The notes beneath the pieces were generated by a model. The model was not told the origin of the DNA. It did not search any database and was given only the letters and a program-made list of their open reading frames with translations. Below, piece by piece: positions 25,346-35,299 of a DNA stretch of 62,348 nt (positions are counted from its first letter, which is position 1; every line of letters starts with the position of its first letter). The stretch comes from Parasulfuritortus cantonensis (GTDB lineage Bacteria; Pseudomonadota; Gammaproteobacteria; Burkholderiales; Thiobacillaceae), in NCBI RefSeq assembly GCF_004337445.1, contig NZ_SJZB01000003.1:1-62348 (forward strand), written 5' to 3'. The translations under genes were made by a program, and so were the position numbers.

Positions 25346-25370
25346 ATGCACATGTCATGCACATGTGCAT
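25346..25370. promoter_or_regulatory. Operator-like palindrome/direct repeat upstream of the RHH gene
   Basis: ATGCACATG at 25346-25354 is repeated at 25357, where it forms the perfect 14-bp palindrome ATGCACATGTGCAT (25357-25370). It sits 19 bp upstream of the RHH start codon, the typical place for autoregulation. Confidence 0.5.
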
Positions 25371-25472
25371 AATAGGGTGCGCGATGATACGATTCAATCG
25401 ATCCGCGTTGCCTGCGCTCTGCTGCAGACCTACACTGGAACCGCTGAAGAAAAAGAAAACGAGGTATTGGAC

Positions 25473-25682
25473 ATGCTGACTGCAATCGGAATCACGCTGG
25501 TCGCACTCTGGGCACTGGTGATCTATGGCATCAACAGAAGGTATGCTGATCGCGTTCGGCCCGAGCACGTCGCTATGGCCGCTACAATGGCGGATGACGA
25601 CAAGGTCGCGGTAGGTGGAGACTTCACCCTTGATCCCGAATACAGCTACTTGGTTTGTAACGTGAATCACCACGACGCCTGA
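25473..25682 (+). CDS. Small single-pass membrane protein next to traG
   Basis: 69 residues from ATG 25473, with GAGGT 9 bases upstream. One membrane helix (IGITLVALWALVIYGI) is followed by a polar domain with two Cys-free acidic segments and a His-rich end. It is convergent with traG, 5 bp from its stop. Entry-exclusion proteins of related elements are small inner-membrane proteins encoded next to traG, so that role is possible but unproven. Confidence 0.5.
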   Translation: MLTAIGITLVALWALVIYGINRRYADRVRPEHVAMAATMADDDKVAVGGDFTLDPEYSYLVCNVNHHDA

Positions 25683-25687
25683 TCCCA

Positions 25688-28627
25688 TCACCATTTCCCG
25701 CTGGCGCCGCCTGTGCTGGCGCCATCTTTCGCCCGCGCGACGGCATTCTTGTCTGTTGGTTGCCCTGTTAGGGGGTCCTTGTCGCCGAGGTGGTTGTTCC
25801 AATAAGAGGTACTACCCGATCTGTCTTTGTAGGCCTGCCTGTCGGCCTGCTGTGTTGCCCCGACCTCGGCTCTGGTACGCGCCTCCTCTTGTTCGGCCTC
25901 CCCTTTCGCGGCTTCGACCTGCCCGACTAACGGCGCCCCCTTGGTTTTCGGATCCTGCCATCCGGGCACTTCTGGCACTAATCCCTTATCTTTCTCATGT
26001 TGCGTAGCGACGGTTCCTGCGGTCACCGGAGTGCCGTCAATCGCAGGAACGCCGAGCGCCGCATAAGCACCACCGAGACCAGCATTCGCCTCCGGAGTCA
26101 TGGGCTGCCGGTTCGGCGGCAATCCTGCCCGCTCCATCCACACAGGCGAGCCATCCAGGGCGCGCCCCATCTCCCCTTCGGCGAAGAATTTGGCCATCCA
26201 GTAGGTGGCCTTGTCCCCTGTCAGTTCCCCCATGTCCCGGATGCCATACTCGCCCGGCGCATTGAGGGCATGCCGGCGGACATAGTTGTGGAACTCAGGA
26301 ATCCAGTTGATCTCGCCCCGCGCCGCCATGGCCATGACCTTTTCGGCGCTCTGGCGGTACTCGCTGGCCTGCTCATGGGACTTCTGGGCCGCCTGGGTAT
26401 GGGTCAAGGTATCTTGATGGGCCGCCTGGATCTGGCGGGCGCCATCGTCGCCGCTGTGCAGCCGCTTCTGGAACTCCTGGCTCTTCACGAACTCGTCGGC
26501 CAGAGTGTGGGTGTCGGTAATGCCCGCCTCGCGCGCGGACATGTGCGCCTTCGCCAGGGTGGCTTGCACTTCCTCGGTGCTCACCTGCCTGCCGGTGGCC
26601 CCCGCCGATGCATTGATCGAGGCCGCCAGGCCGGTTACGGCTGAAAGCGCCCCAGGAGTACCGAAGCTACCCTGGAGTTTGATGGAAGCCTCAAGAACCC
26701 TGGCCGCTGTCTCAGAATCCGTAATCCCAAGATCGCTCTTGATCTGATCGCTGATCTTGTTCATCCGGTCGATCTTCGTGGCCAGGCTGGCATTGTCGCC
26801 ATGCCGCCAGGCATCCCCGTAGGTCTTGTCGCTCCCCCATTTGTGGGTTTCGCTGAGGATGGTCGACAGGGTAGCCGCATGGGTCTGTTGTGCCGCCTCG
26901 GATTCCTGGGTAGCCATCCGTTCGGCATTGGCCGATGCGGTGGACAGGCGGCTGCTGATCTCGATGGTATTGCCGAGCGACGCAGCCCCACGCCCCAGGT
27001 TGGCGGCGTACCGGAAGTCCCCGGTCTGCAGGTCCGTTGTGCTGGTCCCCAGGGCATTGGTGTATTGATTCATGAACGCATCGGAGCGGTTCGGCGCCAG
27101 ACTCACCTGATCCATGCTCACGTTGCCGGAGTAGTCCCCTGCCCCCCTCGACCCGAAGCTGGCGGATGTTCCAGTTGCCGACATGAAGCCGATGGCGGCA
27201 TTGGCCACCTGGTTCATCCCGAAAACGATGGCGCTGGCGATCAACGGCACCGACACCAGCAGCCAACTGGTGATGGCCAGCTCGGACACCGTGGTGTTGT
27301 AGATGGTCGGCGCCGTGGCGATGGTCAGGCCCTGGACGCCGTCATAATAGCCCGCCAAGGCAATCTCCTTGGCGGCCGCCGTGGAGTGGAGGTAGTTGAC
27401 CACCGCATAAAGCGGCGGCCACATGGCCAGCCAGACCAGGGACAAGGCGTACATCTTCAGGGTGCGCAAGGCGCCCATCCCGCCCAGGATCAAGGCGACC
27501 AGCACCACCAGCGGGAACGAATAATAGACCACGGCCTGGATAGCGTTATGCAGCATCGGCAGGGCCGCCTCGGCGATCTTGCCGCCGACGATCTTCTGGG
27601 CGTTCATAGCCGCCGTGGTCTGGGCCTGGGCCAGGCCGAGCATCAGGGCGGATGGGTCATTGGTCCGCTGGCTGAACAGGAGGCCGGCGCCCCGGACGGC
27701 GTTGATCAGGCCGTTCTGCCTCACGATCTGGGCAGTGTCGGCTACCCCACCACCGATCAGGGCGCGGGTATAGGCGGCGGACAGCTGGCCCTCCAGGGCG
27801 GTACGCGCCTCATTCTCCATGGTCGGGTCGACACTGCCGGCGATCTTGCCCTTGAGCGCCGGACTGGTGCGCACGGCCAGGTTGAGGATCGCCCGTCCCA
27901 CCTGGTTCGTCATGCTGTTGTCGAGCATGGTGTAGGCCTGGGTGCAGGGGTAGCTGTCGACGCTGCCGTCGGCCGCATGGACGGTGGTGAAGCGGGCCGG
28001 GTTGGTGTCGGCCATGATTGCCCAGAGATCCGTCGACTTGTTGACGAAATCTTCGGCATCGATGAACCCTTGGGAGATGTCGTAGATGGTGCAGTTGGCG
28101 ACGAAGTTGACCACGTCGGCGTTGAAGTTCGGATTCGAGAAACGGAGCGTGGTGGCCTCCTTGATGAGGGTGGCCCCGAACATCATCCCGGTCTTCTCGT
28201 AGGTCAGATCGGCCGGCAAAGCGGCAGTCGCGTTCGTGCCCAACACGACTGGCAGGGTTTGGGCCGCCGTCTCGAACAGTTCCGTCAGGGTCGAGCCGAT
28301 GCTCGATACCAGCGAGGCCAGCGCGGCGATGCCGGTCGGCACGTTGTCGATGACCACCGGTGCCTGGCCGGCCATCCGGTCGACGATCTGGATCGTACTC
28401 TTGGGCACCAGGAGAACACCGTTGATCAGGAACACGGCGATCAGCCAGTTGACGCCGTACATGTGCTTCATGAAGGCCATGGCGAAAAGCGCGCCCAGGA
28501 AGCCCAGGATCAACACCATGGCGATCGCGCCGGTGTAGCCGTCCGCCCCCATCAAGGCCGCCATGCCGTTGAACAGGGTGGCCAGGGTGTCGACGTTGCC
28601 GTAGCTGTAGATGGTGTAGCCGGACAC
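25688..28627 (-). CDS. traG: TraG, mating-pair stabilisation / entry-exclusion partner
   Basis: A 979-residue polytopic inner-membrane protein of the F-type transfer system. GTG 28627 follows a purine-rich GGGGGAAA; the frame is open upstream but overlaps traH. The N-terminal third has several membrane helices (about 15-75 and around 330-480: AVVYYSFPLVVLVALILGG, WLLVSVPLIASAIVF). The C-terminal half is a long soluble, helical, Ala/Gln-rich periplasmic domain. It is the last gene of the leftward transfer operon, 19 bp after traH. TraG is required for pilus assembly and mating-pair stabilisation and is the target of entry exclusion. Confidence 0.88.
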   Translation of the reverse strand: MSGYTIYSYGNVDTLATLFNGMAALMGADGYTGAIAMVLILGFLGALFAMAFMKHMYGVNWLIAVFLINGVLLVPKSTIQIVDRMAGQAPVVIDNVPTGIAALASLVSSIGSTLTELFETAAQTLPVVLGTNATAALPADLTYEKTGMMFGATLIKEATTLRFSNPNFNADVVNFVANCTIYDISQGFIDAEDFVNKSTDLWAIMADTNPARFTTVHAADGSVDSYPCTQAYTMLDNSMTNQVGRAILNLAVRTSPALKGKIAGSVDPTMENEARTALEGQLSAAYTRALIGGGVADTAQIVRQNGLINAVRGAGLLFSQRTNDPSALMLGLAQAQTTAAMNAQKIVGGKIAEAALPMLHNAIQAVVYYSFPLVVLVALILGGMGALRTLKMYALSLVWLAMWPPLYAVVNYLHSTAAAKEIALAGYYDGVQGLTIATAPTIYNTTVSELAITSWLLVSVPLIASAIVFGMNQVANAAIGFMSATGTSASFGSRGAGDYSGNVSMDQVSLAPNRSDAFMNQYTNALGTSTTDLQTGDFRYAANLGRGAASLGNTIEISSRLSTASANAERMATQESEAAQQTHAATLSTILSETHKWGSDKTYGDAWRHGDNASLATKIDRMNKISDQIKSDLGITDSETAARVLEASIKLQGSFGTPGALSAVTGLAASINASAGATGRQVSTEEVQATLAKAHMSAREAGITDTHTLADEFVKSQEFQKRLHSGDDGARQIQAAHQDTLTHTQAAQKSHEQASEYRQSAEKVMAMAARGEINWIPEFHNYVRRHALNAPGEYGIRDMGELTGDKATYWMAKFFAEGEMGRALDGSPVWMERAGLPPNRQPMTPEANAGLGGAYAALGVPAIDGTPVTAGTVATQHEKDKGLVPEVPGWQDPKTKGAPLVGQVEAAKGEAEQEEARTRAEVGATQQADRQAYKDRSGSTSYWNNHLGDKDPLTGQPTDKNAVARAKDGASTGGASGKW

Positions 28628-28646
28628 CGTTGTTTCCCCCAAATCC

Positions 28647-30074
28647 TCAGCGGTCGAAGGCGGAGTAGGCCAGCAGGTCGAGGACCTGCTGGGGCATCGC
28701 TGCGCGCAGATCGCGCTCCAGCTGGGCCACATGGGTGATGATGCTCACGGCCGCCTGGGCTTTGGCCGCGGCGGTCTGCCGCTCGCTGTTCAGGCCCGTC
28801 AAGAACGATTGTGCCCGGCCGGCATGTATTTGCAGTTGTTCGAATTGACTGGGCTTGTACTGCGAGCCATGCAGGCCCACCGTCAGGGCCTCATGGGCTG
28901 CGCGGTAGAGCAAGGCGTAGGCGTACTCCACCGCCACGTAGTCGTTGTACTGCTCACGGATGGCCTGTGAGACAACGTCGTTGTCCCGTGTACTGCCGGC
29001 GATTGCCAGCATCCGGTAAACCGGCGCCGGCACGTTGTTGACGAAGTTGACCTCGGCGACGGTCGGCGTACCACGAGAGGCGATCTTGTCGGCCAGGGAG
29101 GCCATCAGGGCGCGCACTCTCTCGGTGAGGGGGCGGAACGGCTGGTTGACCACCACGGGATTCAGGCAATCGTCCGTATCGCCGCCGCAACTCAGCATCT
29201 TGATGGTGGAATTGCCGTCGGCATCCACTTCCGCGTCGCCACGCAGCAGGGCGGCGACATTGAGGTCGGTAGCCTCGATCGGCCTCGGATCCTCCTTGCC
29301 GTCCGTTGCCCGAGAGTAGATCGTCGTGCCAGTAATGGACATGATGAGTTCCCGGTCCTCGTCGTCCAGGTGCTCCATCCGCTTGAGGGCATGCCAGACA
29401 ATGTTGCCGAAGAAGGGGACCAGAGCCTTGGTCTGGTCGTTGTCGGCGCCGGCGTCCAGGACGCTGTCGACGTCGGAGGAACTCGCACACTTCTCACGGG
29501 CGTCCGCCGCGTCGCTGGATATGCCCAGGGTGGTGGCGATCGATTCGCACGTTTTTGCGGTAGAAAAGCCAAGCAGCTGATTGGCCTCATTGAGGGCCAT
29601 CTTGGCCCCCTCGCAGCTCGAGATGGACGCCCGGTTGACGATATTCTCGATGGACTTGAACCATTGCATGGTATCCCCGAGCAGGGGCTCGACGGACTTG
29701 ATGGCCAGTTGGAACAGCACGCCCGGTATGGCCGACGTGATGTTCTTCAGCATGTTCTTGAACTGCTCGGAGGAGATGTGGCTGAAGGAACCGCCGAAGG
29801 CGTCGATCCCGCCACAGGAGTTTCCGGCCCTGATGTAGGGTGCCTGGACCGACAGCAGCTGGTAGGTCTTGTTAGGCACCCGGGTGAACATCGAGCCCAT
29901 GGTGTAGGTGTTCATGGTCTGCCCCTTGAAGGCCTGGGGCGCCGTGGTGTTCGTCATGCCGTTGAACATGGTTTCAGCCTGCGCCTGGAGGGACTCGCCG
30001 GACGACAGGGAGGGAACCGACAGCAGCGCAATCGCCAGCGCCAGGGGCTTCCAATGGATATTCTTCATGGTCAT
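28647..30074 (-). CDS. traH: TraH, pilus assembly / outer-membrane complex protein
   Basis: 475 residues from ATG 30074 (MTMKN; AAGGA upstream). The signal peptide is WKPLALAIALLSVPSLSSG. Typical TraH segments are APQAFKGQTMNTYTMGSM, GNSCGGIDAFGGSFSHIS and the conserved paired Cys (SSCEGAKMA). It overlaps traF by 4 bases. TraH works with TraF, U, W, N and TrbC in the periplasm/outer membrane during pilus extension and mating-pair stabilisation. Confidence 0.92.
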   Translation of the reverse strand: MTMKNIHWKPLALAIALLSVPSLSSGESLQAQAETMFNGMTNTTAPQAFKGQTMNTYTMGSMFTRVPNKTYQLLSVQAPYIRAGNSCGGIDAFGGSFSHISSEQFKNMLKNITSAIPGVLFQLAIKSVEPLLGDTMQWFKSIENIVNRASISSCEGAKMALNEANQLLGFSTAKTCESIATTLGISSDAADAREKCASSSDVDSVLDAGADNDQTKALVPFFGNIVWHALKRMEHLDDEDRELIMSITGTTIYSRATDGKEDPRPIEATDLNVAALLRGDAEVDADGNSTIKMLSCGGDTDDCLNPVVVNQPFRPLTERVRALMASLADKIASRGTPTVAEVNFVNNVPAPVYRMLAIAGSTRDNDVVSQAIREQYNDYVAVEYAYALLYRAAHEALTVGLHGSQYKPSQFEQLQIHAGRAQSFLTGLNSERQTAAAKAQAAVSIITHVAQLERDLRAAMPQQVLDLLAYSAFDR

Positions 30075-30967
30075 GGTTCGAATCCTTCCAATGAACGGAC
30101 GGGGGTGGCCGCATCGACGTACTGGCTGGCGCTGGGGTTGGCGATCGCCACCAGGCGGTCGATCAATTCTGTTTCGGACAGCGTACCGAAGCCGACGGCG
30201 ACGACATCCCTGGTGGAGGGGTTGGCCAGGTACAGGGCCGGCACCTGGGTGACGCCCAGGGCGTCGGCCTGGCCCCGATCGCGGTGCGGCCGCGGGAATT
30301 CGGGCAGGCCGCCACCGTCGAGGGAAACCGGGAAAACCTGGATCCCGGTGGCCCGCGAAAAGCCGAGCAGGACCGGGGCGAAGGCGTGGCAATGCGGACA
30401 GTCCGATCGGAAGAAGAAATACAGGACATGCCCCTTGGCCAGGCGCTCCAGGGTTTCCCGCTGAAGTTTCGCCTGCTCCTGCTTGTAGGCCTCCAGGCCG
30501 ACCACGTTGACCGGCCGTTCCTGGGTGAAATCGTATTGCGGGTTAGCCCACACCACCCGCTGGCCAGCCTCGGCGAACTGGTCCGCCAGGCGCACCAAGG
30601 CGGTCCGGTACTGGACATAACGCTCCACGTTGGCCTGGGTGGGGTTGAACATGGCCACGATGCGCGCCTCTACCATGTCGGCCTTGAATTTCTCGTACAT
30701 CCGGACCTCGGGGGGCTTGGCCGCCGCGGCCTCGGAAGTATGGCTATCTAGCCTGGAGTCAGATTTCTTACTGGGAGCTGGCTCAGGCTGCGGATCCTTG
30801 TACCAGAACCAGCCCGTCTCGCGTTCCTTAAGGAACGGTTTAGGCGCCTCTGTGGCCTGTGCATCGACTGCAGCAGGCATCGGGGTGGCCGACATGGCTT
30901 GCGAGGCGCCCAGCCCGCCCAGAAGGGCTGTGGCCGCCCAGAAAAGCAGAGCAATGACCTTATTCAT
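30071..30967 (-). CDS. traF: TraF, thioredoxin-like pilus assembly protein
   Basis: 298 residues with signal peptide LLFWAATALLGGLGASQAMSA. The C-terminal thioredoxin fold contains FFFRSDCPHCHAFAPVL, with an active-site-like CPHC at 190-193, and a cis-Pro loop VTQVPALYLAN. F-plasmid TraF lacks the CxxC, so this version may be a functional oxidoreductase. The N-terminal half holds the TraF-specific GWFWYKDP motif. It overlaps both neighbours. Confidence 0.9.
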   Translation of the reverse strand: MNKVIALLFWAATALLGGLGASQAMSATPMPAAVDAQATEAPKPFLKERETGWFWYKDPQPEPAPSKKSDSRLDSHTSEAAAAKPPEVRMYEKFKADMVEARIVAMFNPTQANVERYVQYRTALVRLADQFAEAGQRVVWANPQYDFTQERPVNVVGLEAYKQEQAKLQRETLERLAKGHVLYFFFRSDCPHCHAFAPVLLGFSRATGIQVFPVSLDGGGLPEFPRPHRDRGQADALGVTQVPALYLANPSTRDVVAVGFGTLSETELIDRLVAIANPSASQYVDAATPVRSLEGFEP

Positions 30968-31361
30968 CGACCCCCTCCCCGCTCTCCCCGATCGGGAAGC
31001 GGCCACTGCGGCAATAGTTGACCTGCCAGGCGAAAGACTGGTCGGTTGCCGGCCCGGCCTTGCCTTGCGCGTCCCGCTCGACCACGCCGGCCTGGCGCGT
31101 GACGACGCGCAGGCGTCCACAGCCGGCTTCCGTGTGGGTGCCGATCCGTTCCACGTCGACCAGAATAGGGGCCGCTGTACCGAATTGCCCGGAGAGGGCC
31201 AGGGCATCGCGGCCGACAAGGGTTCCCGCGGCTTTGCCCGCCTGCAGGGCCTCGATGAGGAGCGGCTTGATCGACGTGACGCTCTCGCGGGCTTGAACCA
31301 GCGACGGCAAGCCAAGCATGGCCATCGCGGTCGCGGCAATCATCAATGTACGGCCGGACAT
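30960..31361 (-). CDS. Hypothetical secreted protein of the transfer operon
   Basis: 133 residues with a signal peptide (TLMIAATAMAMLGLPSLVQA) and two Cys (GCGRLR, YCRSGRF) that could pair in the periplasm. It overlaps traF downstream and traN upstream, so it belongs to the operon. No family recognised with confidence; position matches accessory periplasmic proteins in related elements. Confidence 0.65.
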   Translation of the reverse strand: MSGRTLMIAATAMAMLGLPSLVQARESVTSIKPLLIEALQAGKAAGTLVGRDALALSGQFGTAAPILVDVERIGTHTEAGCGRLRVVTRQAGVVERDAQGKAGPATDQSFAWQVNYCRSGRFPIGESGEGVDE

Positions 31362-32910
31362 GAGGTGTCTCCGTGGAAATAGCAGGAGGTGGCCCCTGGG
31401 GTGTCGGTCTCCGGCATGACCTGCTCCATGAACTCGGTCAGGTCCATGGCCGAGAGATCGAGTTGCTGCAACTCGGCTGGCGTGAAGCCACTACAGTTCG
31501 GACGCCTGGCGGATCCCATGCTCCGGCCGAGTTGCGCCTTGCCCTGTTTGTTGATGAGCTTGGCCAGCACCGAGTTGAAACAACAGTAGGACTGCTTCCG
31601 TTCCAGGCAGGGCCCGAAAAGAACCTTCTTTGAGCAATATGAGCCCAGGCTGACGCACAGCTTGGCGTCCTTGCGCATGGCCGTCTCCTGGTCGTTCTGA
31701 CTGCAGTCCATCAAGCCGGAGAACTGCAAGGCCATCATGGCGATGGTCCAGGGCCCGGGCACCAATGAGGAGAGGAAACCCTCGACACTGACGTCGCCAG
31801 CCAGCATGCCGGCCAGCGCCGAATTCGTGCCCGAGCCGAACAGCGTGGAGAACCCGGCAATCACCATATCGGGAGCCTGAGAGGCAAACAGCGCGTCGTA
31901 GGTATAGGTCGACGCCATCGCATTGCCGGCCGTGCTCATGACTCCGATCGCGGAATTGGAGAACGCGCTTCCTGACCCGCTACCGCCAGCGCAGCAGTTC
32001 ACCGCCCCGAACAGCTTCTTTTTGCACGTGCTCTTGTAGCCCTTGAAAATTTCCAAAGTATCCGGGTCCATGTAGCCGCCTGCCTCGCGCCCGGCCTCCA
32101 TGTAGGCCACGACCTCGGCCAAGTCGCTATCCGCCTCGTTGCCCGGGTCCCAAGCGGCGCCGGTCTCGGTCGTTTGCGGTTGGCTCTCGCAGGTCGTAAC
32201 CGTCTGCTGAGAGGTATTGTCCTCGACCTGGATGCGCGAATCGGACGGATCCAGCCAGCGCACGCGGTTACTCAGCCAATTGCCAGACGAATTGGTGTTG
32301 TCGACGCACCGCCATATGACCGGATCCAAGTTGGCGAATATGCCTCCCGAATACTGGCTGATTCTGGTTAGTACCGTGCCTTGCCGACAGCAGGCCACCT
32401 GGTCGTCGACAGGCAAGCAGTCATACCGGGTGTTTTGAAGTCCTTGAAGAAGGATGGCGTACATCTGGTATGAGCCGGTGGTTTCCGTACTGGTGGTGCA
32501 GCTATATGTGCCCCTATGCCGAGCCCTTCTTCGTCGCTGAACGAAATCTGACCGGAACGAAGTAAGTCCGCGTCGGTGTATCCGCTCATGGCGGCCTGAT
32601 ATGTCGAGGCGGGTTGCATGTTTGCCGATGCGGCATTGATGGCCTCGCATTCCACGTGCGCGCTCGGATTGGTCGCACATTGGGCCGCCATCGCTATGCT
32701 GCTCGCCTCCGCCCCGGATGCGGTGGCCTGTGGCAGAGTACCGCCAGGTAACGCGGTGATAGCCGGAGCGGTCCATTGCTGGTCGGATTGCAGGCCGCCG
32801 TTGATCGTCGAGATCGACGCCTGGCCCGCCGTGCGTGCCTCACTCGCCGCGTCGGCATATGCGGGGCCGGCAACGCACGTGATAAGTGCCGACACCATCC
32901 ACTTTCTCAT
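31343..32910 (-). pseudogene. traN: TraN, outer-membrane adhesin for mating-pair stabilisation (frameshifted)
   Basis: Cys-rich outer-membrane protein that recognises the recipient. The signal peptide is MVSALITCVAGPAYADA. The first part reads through SFSDEEGLGIG and the second through GTYSCTTSTETTGSYQMY to CYFHGDTSCPAVH. The frame breaks at the four-C run 32511-32514 (plus strand); adding one base gives a continuous 522-residue protein with the Cys-dense C-terminal half (KSTCKKKLFGAVNCCAGG, KQSYCCFNSVLAKLI) characteristic of TraN. As written, the protein would stop early. Confidence 0.82.
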
Positions 32911-33614
32911 CGCCCTGCCCTCGCTTTCTCAACCTGGGCGTGGAAATCAGGCTGCAGGCGGTCGATGGTATCCAAGGCATATCCAATGCTCACGTCGCCG
33001 GTGAGCCGGACATAGTCGGTATCCGGCAGGCATTGATCGTCGCCGCAACCCAGAGACTGGGCGCCGGCGCGGGTGAGAACGAAGACCGGCACGGCTTCGA
33101 CGTTGAAGCGCCGGAAGGCGTCGGGGTCGATGGTCCAGGCCACCCGCCTCTCGCCGATCAGTTTCTGTACGGCGATAGCGGTCTTGCTGATGGATCGTTC
33201 CACCATCCCGCGCAACACCAGGGTCGCTCCGGTCGCCTCGGCGTCGGCAATCAAACGCTGCAGGCTGGCGCGGGGCATGCTGAGGGAAACGAACACGGAG
33301 AGGCCGCCGGGAGCCGCGTCGCCGCCTCTCTGCCGGTCCAGGTAGCCCTGGAAACGCTCGGCGAGCTGGCCGACATCCTGCACCGGCACGCTGGCCGGTT
33401 TGGGCAGATTGTCGACGCTGGCGGCCTCTCCCGAGGTCCCGACGGCGGTACCGATCCGCTGGCGCCACCCCGCCTCGGCATCGTCGGCGGCACGGACGGC
33501 CGCATCGATCCGGCCTTGCCAGTCCACTATCGCCGCGTCGGTGCCAGCCTGCGCAGACGAGCCCTGCACCACCTGAGCCAGAAGAATCATGACGAGTAAG
33601 AGTCCGTTACGCAT
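32907..33614 (-). CDS. trbC: TrbC, F-type pilin assembly protein
   Basis: 235 residues with a signal peptide (LLLVMILLAQVVQGSSAQA). The TrbC domain is LSVFVSLSMPRASLQRLIADAE through GMVERS, then AFRRFNVEAVPVFVLT and a late CGDDQC pair. TrbC works with TraW in the periplasm; in some elements the two are fused. It overlaps traN by 4 bases and lies 10 bp after traU. Confidence 0.9.
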   Translation of the reverse strand: MRNGLLLVMILLAQVVQGSSAQAGTDAAIVDWQGRIDAAVRAADDAEAGWRQRIGTAVGTSGEAASVDNLPKPASVPVQDVGQLAERFQGYLDRQRGGDAAPGGLSVFVSLSMPRASLQRLIADAEATGATLVLRGMVERSISKTAIAVQKLIGERRVAWTIDPDAFRRFNVEAVPVFVLTRAGAQSLGCGDDQCLPDTDYVRLTGDVSIGYALDTIDRLQPDFHAQVEKARAGR

Positions 33615-33624
33615 GGCGAAGTCA

Positions 33625-34662
33625 TCAGTAGAAGGTCATGCAGCAGTTCCGCTTGCGGAACAGCAGGTAGGCAAAATCCTCGCGCCCCGGAACCTCCTTG
33701 CCGGCGCCCCACACGATGGAGGATTCCCCGAAGTTCTGGCAGCACTTGCCGTTGACCTTGGCCGTGTTCGGTACCGGGTAGACCATCTGGGTCTTGTACG
33801 CCTGGCGATCCATGACCATGTTCGGATGTGGACCGCACAAGGCTCCGGAACCGTGGTATTCCCAAGCGACGGAGAACTTGTGCATCTTGGCCTGCAGGCG
33901 TTCCGCCAGCAGAAGCGACGTGGCCACCCCGCCGGTATGGTGCGGTACAAAGCCCTGCATGGGATGGAGGGACCCCTGGCACCCCGCGCACCAGAACAGG
34001 CTGGAGACGGGCTTGCTGGTGGTCGATGCGACGCAGTCGCCGGCGCAGGCTGCCAGTGCGACCGGGTTGGCGAACAGCAGGGCCTCCGGGTTGATCCAGG
34101 CGGAAAGATTCGGGTCGATCCAGGTCGGGTCATATTCGGTGATGAAGCCGATGTCGATCGAGTTCTGCACCAGGCACGGGTGATCGTTCATCACGCCCAG
34201 GACGTACATGGCCGGGAAGGTGTAATGGTGCGCCTGATAGAACGCGGTCGAGGTGTAGTTCTCGGGGGTCTTGGAATTCCTGGAATGGCGCCCGGGCATG
34301 GATCCCGTATCCAGGCTGAGCCCCCCCAGGGTCGGGAAACAGAAGGGTTCCCGCGGCACTTCCGCGAGTTGCGCGGGCTCCCAGAATCCGAGCGTCAGGC
34401 CGATCTTCGGGGGAAATCCTCCGCACATGCATACTGGATTACCCGGGTTGTCGATATCCGTCTGGCCTCCGATGTTGGCGATGTGCGCGCTGCCGATAGA
34501 CAGCGGCAGCATGCACCGCCAACAGATGTCCGTCACAAGATTGGGGAAACGGCCAGTGCAGCCGCCATTCACGATGCTATCCTCGGCTGTGGCCGGCATG
34601 GCCTGGCCAGCGAGAACCGCCACCGCCAATGCGAGGATGCCCAGGTGCCGCCTCATGCTCAT
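33625..34662 (-). CDS. traU: TraU, DNA transfer / pilus assembly protein
   Basis: 345 residues with a signal peptide (ILALAVAVLAGQAMPATA). It is Cys-rich, as usual for TraU: TDICWRCMLPLSIG, NPVCMCGGFPP, SSLFWCAGCQGSLHPM and the terminal RKRNCCMTFY. Periplasmic, needed more for DNA transfer than for pilus production. It overlaps traW by 4 bases. Confidence 0.94.
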   Translation of the reverse strand: MSMRRHLGILALAVAVLAGQAMPATAEDSIVNGGCTGRFPNLVTDICWRCMLPLSIGSAHIANIGGQTDIDNPGNPVCMCGGFPPKIGLTLGFWEPAQLAEVPREPFCFPTLGGLSLDTGSMPGRHSRNSKTPENYTSTAFYQAHHYTFPAMYVLGVMNDHPCLVQNSIDIGFITEYDPTWIDPNLSAWINPEALLFANPVALAACAGDCVASTTSKPVSSLFWCAGCQGSLHPMQGFVPHHTGGVATSLLLAERLQAKMHKFSVAWEYHGSGALCGPHPNMVMDRQAYKTQMVYPVPNTAKVNGKCCQNFGESSIVWGAGKEVPGREDFAYLLFRKRNCCMTFY

Positions 34663-35297
34663 GGCTTGATCTCCTCAATGGTCAGGAAGCGGTCGGCCGG
34701 CCCGGCCTGGGTGACCAGCGCCGGGACGTTCTCAATGCCGAATCGGTTCGTGATCGCTCCGGCTTGGTCGAAATAGACGGGGCGTTTCCATTCGCGCATG
34801 AGTTGCGGCGGCGAGCCGTCGACCAGAATGATCTTGAGCCGATCGCCCCAGCGGGCGATCAACCGGCGGGCGACCGCCTGCTGGGCCTTCTCGCGGCCGT
34901 TCATGAGCAACAGCGCACCGGGGAACGGCGCGATGTCGGCGGGGTTGACCGTGGTGCCGGCCGGGAATAGTACCCGGCCAGACTCATCGAGGACGTCCTC
35001 CGCCAGGGTGATACTGGGATCGAAGCGCCGGATACGGTTGACCTTGGCTGTGCGGAGCCCCTCGACGGCCACCGGATTCTCAAGCGTTTGACGGGCGCGC
35101 TCCCGCGCATCGAGCATGATGCGCCGCCACTCGCCGCTCTCCACTTTCTGGCGCGCGATCGCCTGGATCTCGTCCAGGAAATCGGGTTCGGTGATGGCGT
35201 AGGTCTTGCCGATGAGGCCGAGGTCCACGGCCTGGCAGGGGGCCGTGAGGCCGGCCAGAGCCAGGAGGATCAACAGGTGGCGCAGGCAAGCCAGCAT
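34659..35297 (-). CDS. traW: TraW, pilus assembly protein
   Basis: 212 residues with a signal peptide (LLILLALAGLTAPCQA). The family start DLGLIGKTYAITEPDFLDEI and the middle RRFDPSITLAEDVLDESGRV are characteristic; a TrbC/DsbC-like C-terminal region follows (FDQAGAITNRFGIENVPALV). Periplasmic partner of TrbC. It begins 2 bases after the peptidase gene ends. Confidence 0.93.
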   Translation of the reverse strand: MLACLRHLLILLALAGLTAPCQAVDLGLIGKTYAITEPDFLDEIQAIARQKVESGEWRRIMLDARERARQTLENPVAVEGLRTAKVNRIRRFDPSITLAEDVLDESGRVLFPAGTTVNPADIAPFPGALLLMNGREKAQQAVARRLIARWGDRLKIILVDGSPPQLMREWKRPVYFDQAGAITNRFGIENVPALVTQAGPADRFLTIEEIKP

Positions 35298-35299
35298 GG

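Noticed and set aside
24813..25802. 329-codon minus-strand frame starting far upstream of the small coiled-coil gene
   Set aside because: Its first two thirds overlap the RHH gene in another frame and show no similarity; only the last 76 codons look real.
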